Below, one piece after another: positions 47,306-61,528 of a stretch of DNA of 64,000 nucleotides. Both the position numbers and the translations under genes were made by a program. Origin of the DNA: Pseudolysinimonas kribbensis (GTDB lineage Bacteria; Actinomycetota; Actinomycetes; Actinomycetales; Microbacteriaceae); assembly GCF_030161895.1 (NCBI RefSeq), contig NZ_BSVB01000001.1, forward strand, positions 1,674,001 through 1,738,000. Reading direction: 5' to 3'. The notes under the pieces are model-generated. The model searched no databases. It saw only the letters and a program-made list of their open reading frames with translations, and was not told where the DNA came from. Numbering within the stretch: the stretch's first letter is position 1; each line of letters begins with the position of its first letter.

Positions 47306-48397
47306 GTGGTTGGTCGAGGCCTCGAGCCGATGCCGGAGCGTCGTCCGTCCGCGTGGCTGGCGACGCTCGCTCCCGGGTCCTTCGCCCTCGTCATGGCGAC
47401 CGGCATCGTCTCCATCGGGTGCCGGCTGCTCGGGCATCCGGTCCTCGCCCTCGTGCTGCTCGTGGCCACCGCCGTCGGGTTCGTCCTACTGCTCGCCGCG
47501 TATGCCGCCCGCGCCGCGCTCTTCCCGGGTCGGACGCTCGCGTCGATCACGGCCCCCTCGAGCGCCGTCGGGTACTTCACCGTCGTCGCCGCCGGGAACG
47601 TGCTCGGCACGGCGCTCGCGGTCCACGGGCTGTGGCTCGTCGCCCTCGTGCTCGGCGTCGTGGCGTTCCTGATCTGGGTGGTGCTGACCTACGGGCTGCT
47701 GTGCTCCATCGTCCTGGCGGGAAACCGCCCCCGGCTGCGCGAGATCACCGGCACCTGGTTGATCTGGGTCGTCGGCACGCAATCGGTCGCCGTGCTCGCG
47801 GCCGCCATCGCCCCCGAGCTGCCGTGGCCGCTCGGAACCGAATTGCTCGAGGCCGGCGCGGTCATGTTCTGGAGCGTCGGCGTCGTGCTCTACCTCGTGC
47901 TCGTGGTCATCATCTTCCTGCGGCTGTTCCTCATCGAGACGACGCCCCGGGAGATGGGCCCCACCTACTGGATCCTCATGGGCGCGACGGCGATCAGCGT
48001 GCGCGCCGCCGCCGGCATCCTGACCCTTCCGGCGCATGACCGGCTCGGCCTGGTCGCCGAGATGCACGGCTTCGTCGCGGGCCTCGCCGTCGTGCTCTGG
48101 GCGTTCGGCACCTGGTTCATCCCGGCGCTCGTGCTGTTCGGCGTCTGGCGGCACGTCATCCGTCGCCACTCCTGGGGATACGAGCCCGGCCTGTGGAGCG
48201 TCGTGTTCCCGCTCGGGATGTACGCGGTCGCCTCCGTCACGCTCGGTCGCGCGATCCATGTCCGGTTCCTGCAGGATCTCGCCGCCGTGTGGGTGTGGGT
48301 CGGCGTCGCGGCCTGGCTGCTGGTCGCCGCGCTTCTGGTCGTCGTGCTCGTGCGCCGACCGCGGCGGCGAACGGAGCAGGGCGCGATCACGACCTGA
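47306..48397 (+). CDS. Tellurite-resistance/dicarboxylate (TDT, SLAC1-like) transporter
   Basis: The 363-residue membrane protein has ten hydrophobic segments. The first, APGSFALVMATGIVSIG, and a middle helix with GTWLIWVVGTQSVAVLAA are typical of the TDT family (TehA, Mae1, SLAC1 relatives). The GTG at 47306 follows a strong GGAGGGAG ribosome-binding site. It may move dicarboxylates, sulfite or anions; the substrate cannot be fixed from sequence. A tRNA-Ala gene lies on the other strand 10 bp later. Confidence 0.87.
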   Translation: MVGRGLEPMPERRPSAWLATLAPGSFALVMATGIVSIGCRLLGHPVLALVLLVATAVGFVLLLAAYAARAALFPGRTLASITAPSSAVGYFTVVAAGNVLGTALAVHGLWLVALVLGVVAFLIWVVLTYGLLCSIVLAGNRPRLREITGTWLIWVVGTQSVAVLAAAIAPELPWPLGTELLEAGAVMFWSVGVVLYLVLVVIIFLRLFLIETTPREMGPTYWILMGATAISVRAAAGILTLPAHDRLGLVAEMHGFVAGLAVVLWAFGTWFIPALVLFGVWRHVIRRHSWGYEPGLWSVVFPLGMYAVASVTLGRAIHVRFLQDLAAVWVWVGVAAWLLVAALLVVVLVRRPRRRTEQGAITT

Positions 48398-48406
48398 GCC
48401 GGGGAG

Positions 48407-48478
48407 TGGAGCCTAGGGGAATCGAACCCTGACCTCCTGCTTGCAAAGCAGGCGCTCTACCAATTGAGCTAAGGCCCC
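48407..48478 (-). tRNA. tRNA-Ala (anticodon TGC)
   Basis: The acceptor stem GGGGCCT/AGGCTCC contains the G3-U70 pair that identifies alanine tRNAs. The anticodon loop is TTTGCAA within stem CCTGC/GCAGG, and the T-arm reads CAGGGTTCGATTCCCCT. CCA is not encoded. It lies just downstream of tRNA-Ile, with one gene between, as in many actinobacteria. Confidence 0.95.
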
Positions 48479-48506
48479 GCGGCATCCACCGTACCCGGTG
48501 CGCGCG

Positions 48507-49445
48507 TCAGTATCCCGCGACCGGATCGACGACGCCGACCAGCGGCGTCCCGTCGCGAAGGGCGCGCACATTCTCGCGCACGCGACGCGCGTACAGCGGC
48601 GACATCATGTCCTCGGTGTCGGCGTGATGCGAGGTGATGACGCAACGCGGCTCGCTCCAGAGCGGGTGCCCGTCGGGCAGCGGCTCGGGGTCGGTGACGT
48701 CGAGCCCGGCGGCCGCGAGCCGGCCCGCCGCCAGCGCGTCGGCGAGCGCGTCGGTGTCGATGAGCGGGCCGCGGGCGATGTTGACGATCACGGCCTCCGG
48801 CGGCAGCAGCGCCAACCGGCGCGCGTCGAGCAGCCGGACGGTCTCGGCGGTGCTCGCCGCGGCGACCACCACGACGTCGGCCTCGGGCAGCACCTCGTCG
48901 AGGCGGTCCGCCGTGACGGTGCGGTCGGCGCCTGCGACCGGAACCGGGCTGCGGCGGACGATGGTGGTGCTCACGCGGAAGGGGGCGAGCATCCGGAGCA
49001 GCTCCGTCGCGATCCCGCCGCCGCCGATGATCACGCCGCGACGGTCGAACAGCGAGCGACCGGTGCGCGGGGTGAGCCAGGTGCGTGTGCGGGCGTGATG
49101 CGGCAGGTCGCGCAGGCAGGACAGGATCAGCAGGAGGGCGTGCTCGGCGACCGGCTCCGCGTATGCGCCCTTCGCGCAGGTCCAGTCGCGATCGCCGTCG
49201 CCGAACAGGTGCGCGTAGGCCTCGATGCCCGCCGACGGCAGCTGCACCCAGCGCACCTGCGCCCAGGCCGACAGCGCGTCGGTGAGCGCATCGTGAGCGG
49301 CGCGACCGTGTCCGCAGACGATACCCTCCGTCTCGGCCGACAGCGGCACGACCCGGCCGCCGGCCTCCCGGATCGCGCCCTCGAGCACCGCATCGCCCTC
49401 CGGCACCACACTGATCGCCGGCTCCGGGATCGGGTCGCGACTCAT
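48507..49445 (-). CDS. D-isomer 2-hydroxyacid dehydrogenase
   Basis: The NAD-binding domain has VIIGGGGIATELL. The catalytic residues are Arg in VNIARGPLIDTDAL, Glu in DVTDPEPLPDGHPLW and His in SHHADTEDM. The protein is 312 residues from ATG 49445. The two-domain order is normal for the phosphoglycerate dehydrogenase / hydroxypyruvate reductase family, without an ACT domain. The specific substrate is unknown. Confidence 0.9.
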   Translation of the reverse strand: MSRDPIPEPAISVVPEGDAVLEGAIREAGGRVVPLSAETEGIVCGHGRAAHDALTDALSAWAQVRWVQLPSAGIEAYAHLFGDGDRDWTCAKGAYAEPVAEHALLLILSCLRDLPHHARTRTWLTPRTGRSLFDRRGVIIGGGGIATELLRMLAPFRVSTTIVRRSPVPVAGADRTVTADRLDEVLPEADVVVVAAASTAETVRLLDARRLALLPPEAVIVNIARGPLIDTDALADALAAGRLAAAGLDVTDPEPLPDGHPLWSEPRCVITSHHADTEDMMSPLYARRVRENVRALRDGTPLVGVVDPVAGY

Positions 49446-49611
49446 TCCCACCTCCGGCAGCTCTCCAGCGAAGCGGCGCGACCGCGCTCGTGCCGCGGAG
49501 CGGCAGCACGCCGCAGGAGCGGCGGCGCACCGACCCAGCGTAGCCGGGCGCCCGCGCGCGGCCGGCGGAGCGGCGTGCGCCGCAGAAGCGGCGGCGCACC
49601 GACAAGCACAG

Positions 49612-49685
49612 TGGGGCTACCAGGACTTGAACCTGGGACCTCTTCGTTATCAGCGAAGCGCTCTAACCGCCTGAGCTATAGCCCC
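49612..49685 (-). tRNA. tRNA-Ile (anticodon GAT)
   Basis: The 74-nt tRNA has acceptor stem GGGGCTA/TAGCCCC with discriminator A, D-arm AGCTCAGGCGGTTAGAGC, anticodon loop CTGATAA with GAT at 49649-49651, and T-arm CCAGGTTCAAGTCCTGG. The 49446-49611 stretch before it holds two near-copies of a 25-bp GC-rich sequence (49510-49534 and 49579-49603) and no gene. Confidence 0.96.
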
Positions 49686-49722
49686 ATGCCCCGAAGGGCC
49701 TTGCCTACTGTAGTCGATCGCG

Positions 49723-50126
49723 TCAGTTGTTCTGGAATCCCACCAGGACACCGCCGGTGAAGCGCACGCTGAGGTTGTACAGCAGTGCCGCGATCGCCCC
49801 GAGCACCGTGCCGACGATGGTGTCGAGGATCGCGACGACGAACGTGAACAGCGCCACCTTGCTGAGGCCGAACGAGTCGGTGATCGAGAACGACTTGTCG
49901 TTCAGGATGTCCTGCAGCGCCCCGTCGAGCCGGTCGAAGACGTGCGTCGAGTACAGCACGACCCAGATCAGCAGGCTCGCGACGATGAGCACGATCCCCA
50001 GGCAGAGCCAGATGAGGAACGACAGCTTCACGACCGACCAGAAGTCGACGTAGACCAGGCGCAGGCGCACCTGCCGGTTGGAGACGCTGCGGGAGTCCTT
50101 GCGCTGGAGTTTCTCGGCGACGCTGC

Positions 50127-50130
<4 letters not shown>
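49723..50130 (-). CDS. DUF3566 membrane protein downstream of gyrA
   Basis: The 135-residue protein has two membrane segments (about 35-60 and 90-118) and the DUF3566 pattern [17 protein letters not shown]. It is conserved directly after gyrA in actinobacteria. The ATG overlaps the gyrA stop (ATGA), so it is co-expressed with gyrase. The function is unknown. Confidence 0.9.
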
Positions 50131-52714
<2,584 letters not shown>

Positions 52715-52752
52715 GCGTGTCCCCTCGTCCGGTGTCCTCAGATGTCTGTTTG

Positions 52753-54731
<1,979 letters not shown>

Positions 54732-54875
54732 CGAGGCGGTGGCTCCTGCCGGGGAATCGGACCGCGCGCGAAGTGGCCGCGACGGTCTTCCGATTCTACC
54801 TCAGTGGGGGTCCCGAAATCGGGTTGCGCGCCGATCTGAGGGCCTTTCGGGCGTTCGTCTACCTGATTTGCCCTG

Positions 54876-55388
54876 TCAGCCGTAGGTGTCGCGTGGACCG
54901 CGCCCTGGGACCTTTCTCAGACCGTGATTCCACGAGGGGGCGTCCGGTCCGATGAACCGAACATCGGAGATGCCGGCCGCGCGGTGTCGCTCCTCGATCT
55001 TGGCGACGACCTGCATGCGCATGCTGCGCAGCTGGGTGGCCCAGCTGTTCGACTCGCAGCGCACGGTGAGCAATCCCTGCTCGATCGCGATCGGTGTGGT
55101 GTGGGCCGCGTTGTCCGCGCCGATGATGTCGCCCCACGACGCCAGCAGCACGGCCTCCGCGAGCGGGGACTCCCAGCCACGCGAGGAGGTGAGATCGTCC
55201 ACGACGTCGAGGATGCCTCGGGGTTCGCGTCCGGGACCGTACGGCACGGTGCCCTCCTCGCGTGCCGCGCGGCGACGGCGCCGGGCGTCCGCGCCGCGCA
55301 TGCCGGGCTCACCGAACACATCGCGGAAATGACGGAACACCGCCACGTGCTCGGGAACCGGCTCGCCCTCCTCGGCCCGGCGGATCAC
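54876..55388 (-). CDS. DUF721 (DciA-like) protein
   Basis: The 170-residue protein has a charged, Arg-rich N-terminal half and a C-terminal DUF721 domain (WGDIIGADNAAHTTPIAIEQGLLTVRCESNSWATQLR). DciA proteins of this family help load the replicative helicase in bacteria lacking DnaC; the position after recF is the actinobacterial norm. The GTG start overlaps the recF stop (GTGA). Confidence 0.88.
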   Translation of the reverse strand: MIRRAEEGEPVPEHVAVFRHFRDVFGEPGMRGADARRRRRAAREEGTVPYGPGREPRGILDVVDDLTSSRGWESPLAEAVLLASWGDIIGADNAAHTTPIAIEQGLLTVRCESNSWATQLRSMRMQVVAKIEERHRAAGISDVRFIGPDAPSWNHGLRKVPGRGPRDTYG

Positions 55389-56527
55389 TCCAGCACCGCC
55401 CCGGCCTCGATCCGCACCATTCGGCCGGCGAACTCGGGCGGCACGTCGGAGACGACAGCGGCGGTCACGAGGACCTGCTCGTACTCGCCGACCGCGGCGG
55501 CGAGCTGCCCGCGCCGGGTCTCGTCGAGCTCGGCGAACACGTCGTCGAGGATGATGATCGGATCCCCGAGCGGCGAGTCGAGCCGCAGGACGGCGGCCGA
55601 CGCGAGCCGCAGCGCGAGCGCGAACGACCACGACTCACCATGACTGGCGTACCCGCGGGCCGGAAGGCCGTTGAGCATGAGCACGAGATCGTCGCGATGC
55701 GGGCCGGCCAGCGTGAGCCCGCGCTCGAGCTCCGCCCGGCGCAACCGGACCAGTGCCGCGCGGAACGCCTCCGCGATCGCGGGCCGCTCCAGTCGCGCGC
55801 TCGCCGGGTCGCTCACCTCCTCGTCCACCGCATCCGACAGGATGCTGAGCGCGTTGCCGAGTTCGGCGCGGTGCTCGTCACCGGCGATCCGCGTGTACGC
55901 GGCCGCCACCTCGGGCGCGAGTCGCTGAGTGAGATCGGCGCGCGCGTCGATGATCTCGGCACCCAGCTCCACCAGACGCTCGTCCCACAGCTCGAGGGTG
56001 GAGAGCTCCGGGTTCCGCACCCCGCGCGCGGACTTGAGAAGCGAGTTGCGCTGTTTGAGCACGCGCTCGTAGTCGGCGATCACCCCCGCGAAGCGGGGCG
56101 CGGTCTGCACGAGCAGCTCGTCGAGGAACCGGCGGCGGGCGGATGGCTCACCGCGCACGAGCACGAGATCCTCGGGCGCGAACAGGACGGTCGTGATGTA
56201 CCGCGGCAGCTCGCGCGGCTTGGTCGCGACCCGGTTCACCTGGGCGCGATTCGCACCCGAACGGTTGATCTGCAGCTCGATCAGCACATCGCGGCCGCCG
56301 TGCTCGAGCCGCGCACGGACGATCGCGGCATCGCTCCCGGTGCGGATGAGGGCCTGATCGGTCGAGACCCGATGCGATCCGAGCGTGCTGAGGTACCCGA
56401 GGGCCTCGACGAGATTCGTCTTGCCCTGCCCGTTGCGCCCGACGAAGACGTTCGGACCGCCGGCCAGTTCGAGGTCGGCCGCGGCGTAGTTGCGGAAGTC
56501 GGTCAGACCGAGGTGCGCGACGATCAC
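55385..56527 (-). CDS. recF: DNA repair/replication protein RecF
   Basis: The SMC-like ATPase has 380 residues. Walker A is GRNGQGKTNLVEAL, the RecF-specific GPHRDDLVL block follows, and Walker B is IILDDVFAELDETRRGQL. RecF loads RecA at gapped DNA. It is intact and overlaps the DUF721 gene by GTGA, and is 13 bp downstream of gnd. Confidence 0.97.
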   Translation of the reverse strand: MIVAHLGLTDFRNYAAADLELAGGPNVFVGRNGQGKTNLVEALGYLSTLGSHRVSTDQALIRTGSDAAIVRARLEHGGRDVLIELQINRSGANRAQVNRVATKPRELPRYITTVLFAPEDLVLVRGEPSARRRFLDELLVQTAPRFAGVIADYERVLKQRNSLLKSARGVRNPELSTLELWDERLVELGAEIIDARADLTQRLAPEVAAAYTRIAGDEHRAELGNALSILSDAVDEEVSDPASARLERPAIAEAFRAALVRLRRAELERGLTLAGPHRDDLVLMLNGLPARGYASHGESWSFALALRLASAAVLRLDSPLGDPIIILDDVFAELDETRRGQLAAAVGEYEQVLVTAAVVSDVPPEFAGRMVRIEAGAVLE

Positions 56528-56540
56528 GTCCCGCGGTCCG

Positions 56541-57443
56541 TCACGAGCCGGCGCCGTCCACGGCGGCCTTCACCGCATGCCCGCCGAACTGGTTGCGCAG
56601 GGCGGCGACCGCCTTCATCGCGGGGGAGTCCGTCTGCCGCGAGACGAAGCGGGCGTAGATCGACGCGCTGATCGTCGGCAGCGGGACCGCGTGATCCAGC
56701 GCCTCCTGGATGGTCCAGCGGCCCTCACCCGAGTCGTCGACGTATCCACGGATGTCCTGGAACTCGGGGTCGGCCTTGAGCGCCTTGACCAGCAGCTCGA
56801 GCAGCCAGCTGCGCACCACGGTGCCCCGCTGCCATGCCTCGAAGACCCCCGCGACGTCGTGGATCAGGTCCTTGTTGGCATCCATGAGCTCGTAGCCCTC
56901 GGCGAGCGCCTGCATCTGGGCATATTCGATGCCGTTGTGCACCATCTTCGCGTAGTGCCCGGCGCCGACCGGGCCCACATGGACGAATCCCTCCTCGCGC
57001 GGGCCCTCCGGACGCAGGGCGTCGAAGACGGGCATGGCCCGTTCGATGTCGGCCTTGTCGCCGCCGGCCATCAGCCCGTAGCCGTTGGCCAGACCCCAGA
57101 CCCCGCCGGAGACACCGCAGTCCGCGAAGTGGATGCCCTTCTCCCCGAGCTTGTGGGCGTGCGGCTTGTCGACGGTGTACTTCGAGTTGCCCCCGTCGAT
57201 CACCAGATCGCCGTCCTCCAGCACCGCCGCGATGTCGTTGATGACGCTCGTGGTGACGGCGCCCGAGGGCACCATGACCCACACGACGCGCGGGGTGGGC
57301 AGAGCAGCGGCGAGGGCGGCGAGGTCGGGAACATCCGTGACCGCCGGGTTCGGGTCGTAACCGGTGACCTCGATGCCGTGATCGCGCAGCCGCTGGCGCA
57401 TGTTGTTGCCCATCCGGCCGAGTCCGACGAGTCCGATGTGCAT
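56541..57443 (-). CDS. gnd: 6-phosphogluconate dehydrogenase, short (Gnd/YqeC) type
   Basis: The protein has 300 residues: Rossmann GLVGLGRMGNNM, the substrate loop GGNSKYTVD, GVSGGVWGLANGYGLMAGGD and the catalytic Lys/Asn in GAGHYAKMVHNGIEYAQMQ. It is shorter than the 470-residue Escherichia coli enzyme, as in many actinobacteria. It makes ribulose 5-phosphate in the pentose phosphate pathway. It lies between dnaN and recF. Confidence 0.95.
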   Translation of the reverse strand: MHIGLVGLGRMGNNMRQRLRDHGIEVTGYDPNPAVTDVPDLAALAAALPTPRVVWVMVPSGAVTTSVINDIAAVLEDGDLVIDGGNSKYTVDKPHAHKLGEKGIHFADCGVSGGVWGLANGYGLMAGGDKADIERAMPVFDALRPEGPREEGFVHVGPVGAGHYAKMVHNGIEYAQMQALAEGYELMDANKDLIHDVAGVFEAWQRGTVVRSWLLELLVKALKADPEFQDIRGYVDDSGEGRWTIQEALDHAVPLPTISASIYARFVSRQTDSPAMKAVAALRNQFGGHAVKAAVDGAGS

Positions 57444-57493
57444 GACTTCTCCCTGAAGTTCGGCGGTGGATGAAGCGGCCGGCGGGACGTCGG

Positions 57494-58638
57494 TCAGCGC
57501 AGCAGCAGGTTCGGCTGGAGCAGGTACCTGTAGTTGTCCGCGCCCGGCTGGTCCTTCGACGACTGACTCGTGATGAGCACGGGCCCCGGCTTGTTGGGAT
57601 TCTCGGTCTTGGTGAACGAGATCCGCACGAACTCCGAGTGAACTGCCTGCAACGCGTCGAGGAGGAACGACGGCTTGAGCGAGACCACGGTGTCCTCGCC
57701 GTGCAGGTGGGCCTCGATCGTCTCCTGCGCCTGGGCCTGCTCCGACCCCGCCGCCTCGAGAGCCAGTCCGTCGATCGAGAAGCTGAACCGCAACGCGGCC
57801 TCGCGCTCCAGGACGAGTGACACACGACGCACCGACTCGATGAGCTCGGAGGTGGTGAGCACCGCGTAGTTGTCGACCTGCTCCGGGAACAGGCGCTTCA
57901 CCGGGGGAAGTTGCCCTTGATGAGCAGGGAGGTGACGGTGCGCTTGTCGGCGCTGAATGCGATGAGCTCGCGGTCGTCGCCGCGCACGATCGACACCGCG
58001 ACCGTGCCGCTGTGGGCGAACGTCTTGCCGACCTCGGAGAGGGTGCGGGCCGGGATGAGCGCCGCCGTGCCGGCGCTGGAGGTGGTTCCGCCATCCCAGT
58101 CGATGTCGCGAACGGCGACGCGATAGCGGTCGGTCGCGACCAGGGAGAGCGAGGTCTCGCCGACCTCGAGCTGCACACCCGTGATGACGGGGGTCACGTC
58201 GTCGCGGGAGGCGGCGACGGTGACCTGGGCCACGGCGTCGGCGAACTCCTCCGCCGGCACCACGCCCGTGCGCTCGTCGACCTGGGGCAGCGTCGGATAC
58301 TCCTCGACGGGCATGCTCAGCAGCGTGAACTTGGCGGAGCCGCACCGCACGGCGATCCGGCCCTCATCGGTCGAGAACTGCACGGGGGCGTTCGGAAGCC
58401 GGCTCGCGATGTCGGCCAGCAGTCGACCGGAGACGAGTGCGGTGCCCGGCTCCTCGACATCCGCTGAGACCTCGGTGCGGGAGGAGACCTCGTAGTCGAA
58501 GGACGACAGCACCAGCGCGCCGTCGGATGCCTCGAGCAGGATGCCGCTGAGGATCGGCTGGGTGGTGCGCTGCGGAAGCAGACGAACGGCGAACGACACG
58601 GCCTCGCTGAAGACGTCCCTGTTGACCTGGAACTTCAC
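57494..58638 (-). CDS. dnaN: DNA polymerase III beta subunit (sliding clamp)
   Basis: The protein is about 381 residues and shows three clamp domains. It starts MKFQVNRDVFSEAVSFAVRLLPQR and ends in the expected LQPNLLLR. NucS at 15132 and DNA polymerase are known clamp partners. One base is missing in the GGGGG run at 57903-57907; restoring it joins IKGNFPP to VKRLFPEQV. Confidence 0.97.
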
Positions 58639-59037
58639 GAAGGCGACTCCTTGTCGTCACGACGGGCGGGCGTCGATACTCCCACTCCGATCCTGGCACA
58701 GCAAGAGCGGCGGCCCGGTGGGCATGGGGAAGGTTGTGGCCCGGAGAGAGGGAAGAAGAGGTCTTAATCCTCTTAACGCCTGTGGGCACTGTGGACAACG
58801 GTCCGATCGTCAGGCCGCAGCAGGGAACTACACGCGTGTGAGATGTGGGCTGGGCGTGGACGAGGGGGCGGTCGGCGCGATGGCGGGCGATCCCGACCGG
58901 CCGGATTCCACAGCGCGACGGCGCGCCATCAACAAGTCGTCCGCATGGCGGCTCGGCGTTTTCCACAGGTTATGCACAATCTGTGCAATCAGCGCGATCC
59001 GGTCGCGGATGTCCAGGCCCCCGATCGGGGGCAGCCC
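58639..59037. other. oriC: Chromosome replication origin region (oriC)
   Basis: The 399-bp gap between dnaN and dnaA holds several DnaA-box matches: TTGTCCACA (complement at 58790-58798), TTTTCCACA (58959-58967), TTATGCACA (58970-58978), a degenerate inverted TTGCACAGA (58980-58988) and GATTCCACA (58904-58912). An AT-richer stretch with the inverted repeat AAGAGG/CCTCTT (58756-58774) could be the unwinding element. This is where oriC lies in other actinobacteria. Confidence 0.85.
59017..59032 (-). terminator. Perfect palindrome after dnaA
   Basis: GCCCCCGATCGGGGGC is a 16-bp perfect palindrome 5 bp beyond the dnaA stop, likely the dnaA terminator at the edge of oriC. Confidence 0.5.
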
Positions 59038-60455
59038 TCAGAGCTTGTTGTAGCGCTGGTTCTGCTTGATCCGGCTCGTCAGCTCGGTGACCTGGTTGTA
59101 GATCGAGCGCCGTTCCTTCATGAGCTCGCTGATCTTCTTGTTCGCGTACATGACGGTCGTGTGGTCGCGGTTGCCGAAGAGCTGCCCGATCTTGGGCAGC
59201 GAGAGGTTCGTCATCTCGCGGCACAGGTACATCGCGATCTGGCGCGCGGTGGCGACCGCTTGCGACCGGCTGGAGCCGTAGAGGTCGTCGACGGTGAGCT
59301 TGAAGTAGTCGGCAGTGTGGTTGATGATGTCGACCGGCGAGATCACGTTGTCCTCGTCGAGCGTGATGATGTCCTTCAGCACGGTCTGGACGAGCTGGAG
59401 ATCGACGGGCGTCCGGTTCAGGCTCGCGAAGGCGGTCACCCGGATCAGGGTCCCCTCCAGCTCGCGGATGTTCGACGAGACCTTCGTCGCCATGAACTCG
59501 AGGATGTCGTCGGGCACCTGGAGCTTCTCGCTCTGCGCCTTCTTGCGCAGGATCGCGATGCGCGTCTCGAGGTCGGGCGCCTGCACGTCGGTGATGAGGC
59601 CCCACTCGAAGCGCGACCGCATCCGGTCCTCGAAGCCGGTGAGGTGCTTCGGAGCGACGTCGCTGGTGATCACGACCTGCTTGTTGTGATCGTGCAGTGT
59701 GTTGAAGGTGTGGAAGAACGCCTCCTGCGTCTCCACCGCGCGCTGCAGGAACTGGATGTCGTCGATCAGCAGGATGTCGATCTCGCGGTAGCGGGCCTGG
59801 AAGGCTGAGGCGCGGTTGTTGGCAATCGAGTTGATGAAGTCGTTGGTGAACTCCTCGGAGCTCACGTAGCGCACCCGGATGCCGGGGTAGAGCCGCTCGG
59901 CGTAGTGGCCGATGGCGTGCAAAAGGTGGGTCTTGCCGAGCCCGGAGTCGCCGTAGATGAAGAGCGGGTTGTAGGCCTTGGCCGGCGCCTCGGCCACGGC
60001 GACGGCGGCGGCATGCGCGAACCGGTTGGATCCGCCGATGACGAAGTTGTCGAAGTTGTATTTCGGGTTCAGGCGCGAGTCCCCGCGCCGACCGGCGTCG
60101 AGCGGCGGAGGAGTCGGCGTCGCGTCGACCGACGCCGACTCGAACGGTCCGGGGTCGGGGGCGGGTTGCAGCACAGAGGGCTGGATCTCGGGATTGACGA
60201 CGATCGCGAAGTTGGAGACCTCCTGGTCGTCGTCGAGGAGGTGAGCGCGTTCAGGAGGGGAACGCGGATGCGCTGCTCGAGCATGCCGCGCGTGAGCTCG
60301 TTCGGCACCTCGAGATAGAGCGTTCCGGCGAGCACGCCCTTGGGCTCCACGAGGTTGATGAAGCCGTGCAGCTGCGGCGTGATCCGCTCGTCCGAGTCCA
60401 GCTGGGTGAGAACGGTGCTCCACAGCCGTTGGGTCGGATCGGCGGTGTCGGTCAT
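59038..60455 (-). CDS. dnaA: Chromosomal replication initiator DnaA
   Basis: Domain I (residues 1-85) is followed by a short linker, AAA+ domain III with Walker [14 protein letters not shown] and Walker [11 protein letters not shown], and domain IV with the DNA-binding signature [14 protein letters not shown]. The protein is about 472 residues. The ATG at 60455 ([12 protein letters not shown]) is preferred to the one at 60491. One base is missing at GG 60240-60241; restoring it gives [15 protein letters not shown]. Confidence 0.97.
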
Positions 60456-60483
60456 CGCGCTCGTCTCGCTTCGGGGCGTCATG

Positions 60484-60619
60484 TTCTCCACAGGGTTATC
60501 CCCTGCGCGCGCCGTTGTGGAGGAACGCCGCGTGACCGCTTTCCCCCTGGGCGGCTGACGACAACCTTAGTTCCGGCACGGGCGTGGCGAGCAAGCAGAA
60601 TTCCCCAGGCTGTGGAGAA
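60484..60619. promoter_or_regulatory. DnaA-box matches upstream of dnaA
   Basis: TTCTCCACA occurs at 60484-60492, just before the dnaA start, and its complement TGTGGAGAA at 60611-60619. These degenerate boxes in the 297-bp dnaA-rpmH gap would allow DnaA autoregulation. No gene is seen in the gap. Confidence 0.5.
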
Positions 60620-60642
60620 TAGAGGTTTGTGCCTGCCCGCGT

Positions 60643-60671
60643 TTGACCGACCGGGCCGGACGCCCTACTTT
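60643..60671 (+). promoter_or_regulatory. Promoter of the rpmH operon
   Basis: TTGACC (60643-60648) and TACTTT (60666-60671) are separated by exactly 17 bp, 82 bp before the rpmH start. Confidence 0.65.
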
Positions 60672-60752
60672 TAATCAGTTGACCACGACGGCTGGTCGCC
60701 GTCCACGTTCTTTCCCGGTCGCTTCGATGGCCGGATCTCCGGAGATATCAGC

Positions 60753-60890
60753 ATGAGCAAGCGAACCTTCCAGCCCAACAACCGGCGCCGTGCCAAGGTG
60801 CACGGTTTCCGTCTGCGCATGCGCACCCGCGCCGGCCGCGCGATCCTCGCCGCCCGTCGTCGCAAGGGGCGCAGCGAGCTCTCCGCCTGA
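60753..60890 (+). CDS. rpmH: Ribosomal protein bL34
   Basis: The 45-residue, very basic protein opens [19 protein letters not shown] and has the conserved [19 protein letters not shown], ending in LSA. It is a large-subunit protein and the first gene of the rpmH-rnpA-yidD-yidC-jag-rsmG operon, reading away from dnaA. Confidence 0.98.
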   Translation: MSKRTFQPNNRRRAKVHGFRLRMRTRAGRAILAARRRKGRSELSA

Positions 60891-60896
60891 TTCGCG

Positions 60897-61220
60897 GTGC
60901 TCGCCAAGGCCAATCGCGTGACCACGGCGGACGAGTTCCGCGCCGCCGTCCGTCGGGGCCGTCGGCACGCCACGCCTGAGGTCGTCTATTACCGACTCGC
61001 CCGCGACGGCCAACCATTGCGTTTCGGGTTCATCGTCTCCCGGGCCGTCGGTGGCGCCGTCGAGCGGAATCGGCTGCGTCGCCGTATGCGCGCGGTCGGG
61101 CGCGAGCTGGTGGATGCCGGGCGCGCCGGCGAGGACGTGGTGGTGCGGGCGCTGCCGGGCTCGGCGCAATTGAGCTGGAGCGAGCTGTCGGGCCGGATGC
61201 GGGCGGAGCTCGCGCGATGA
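60897..61220 (+). CDS. rnpA: Ribonuclease P protein component
   Basis: The 107-residue basic protein binds the RNase P RNA. FGFIVSRAVGGAVERNRLRRRMR is the family signature. It starts with GTG 6 bp after rpmH and overlaps yidD by ATGA. Confidence 0.97.
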   Translation: MLAKANRVTTADEFRAAVRRGRRHATPEVVYYRLARDGQPLRFGFIVSRAVGGAVERNRLRRRMRAVGRELVDAGRAGEDVVVRALPGSAQLSWSELSGRMRAELAR

Positions 61221-61525
61221 TCGTGCTCGAGTTCCTCTGGCTGCTGCCGCGCAACGCCTGCGTGCTCATCCTGCGCGGGTACCGGGCGGTCATCTCTCCG
61301 CTGTACGGGGACGTCTGTCGGTACTACCCCAGCTGCTCCGCATACACTCTGCAGGCGATCCAGCGGCACGGGGTGATCGCGGGCGTCGCCCTGGGCGCCT
61401 GGCGGATCGCTCGCTGCCACCCCTGGGCGAAGGGCGGCGTCGACGACGTTCCCCAGCGCCGGGTGCCGCGCTACCGCATCACGGACTTCGGCTTCGTCGT
61501 CGCGACGGGCCACGGAAAGGGCTGA
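61217..61525 (+). CDS. yidD: Membrane protein insertion efficiency factor YidD
   Basis: The 102-residue protein has the family pattern YRAVISPLYGDVCRYYPSCSAYTLQAI with its cysteines and RIARCHPWAKGGVDDVP. It assists YidC. The ATG overlaps rnpA and the stop is 3 bp before yidC. Confidence 0.96.
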   Translation: MIVLEFLWLLPRNACVLILRGYRAVISPLYGDVCRYYPSCSAYTLQAIQRHGVIAGVALGAWRIARCHPWAKGGVDDVPQRRVPRYRITDFGFVVATGHGKG

Positions 61526-61528
61526 CAC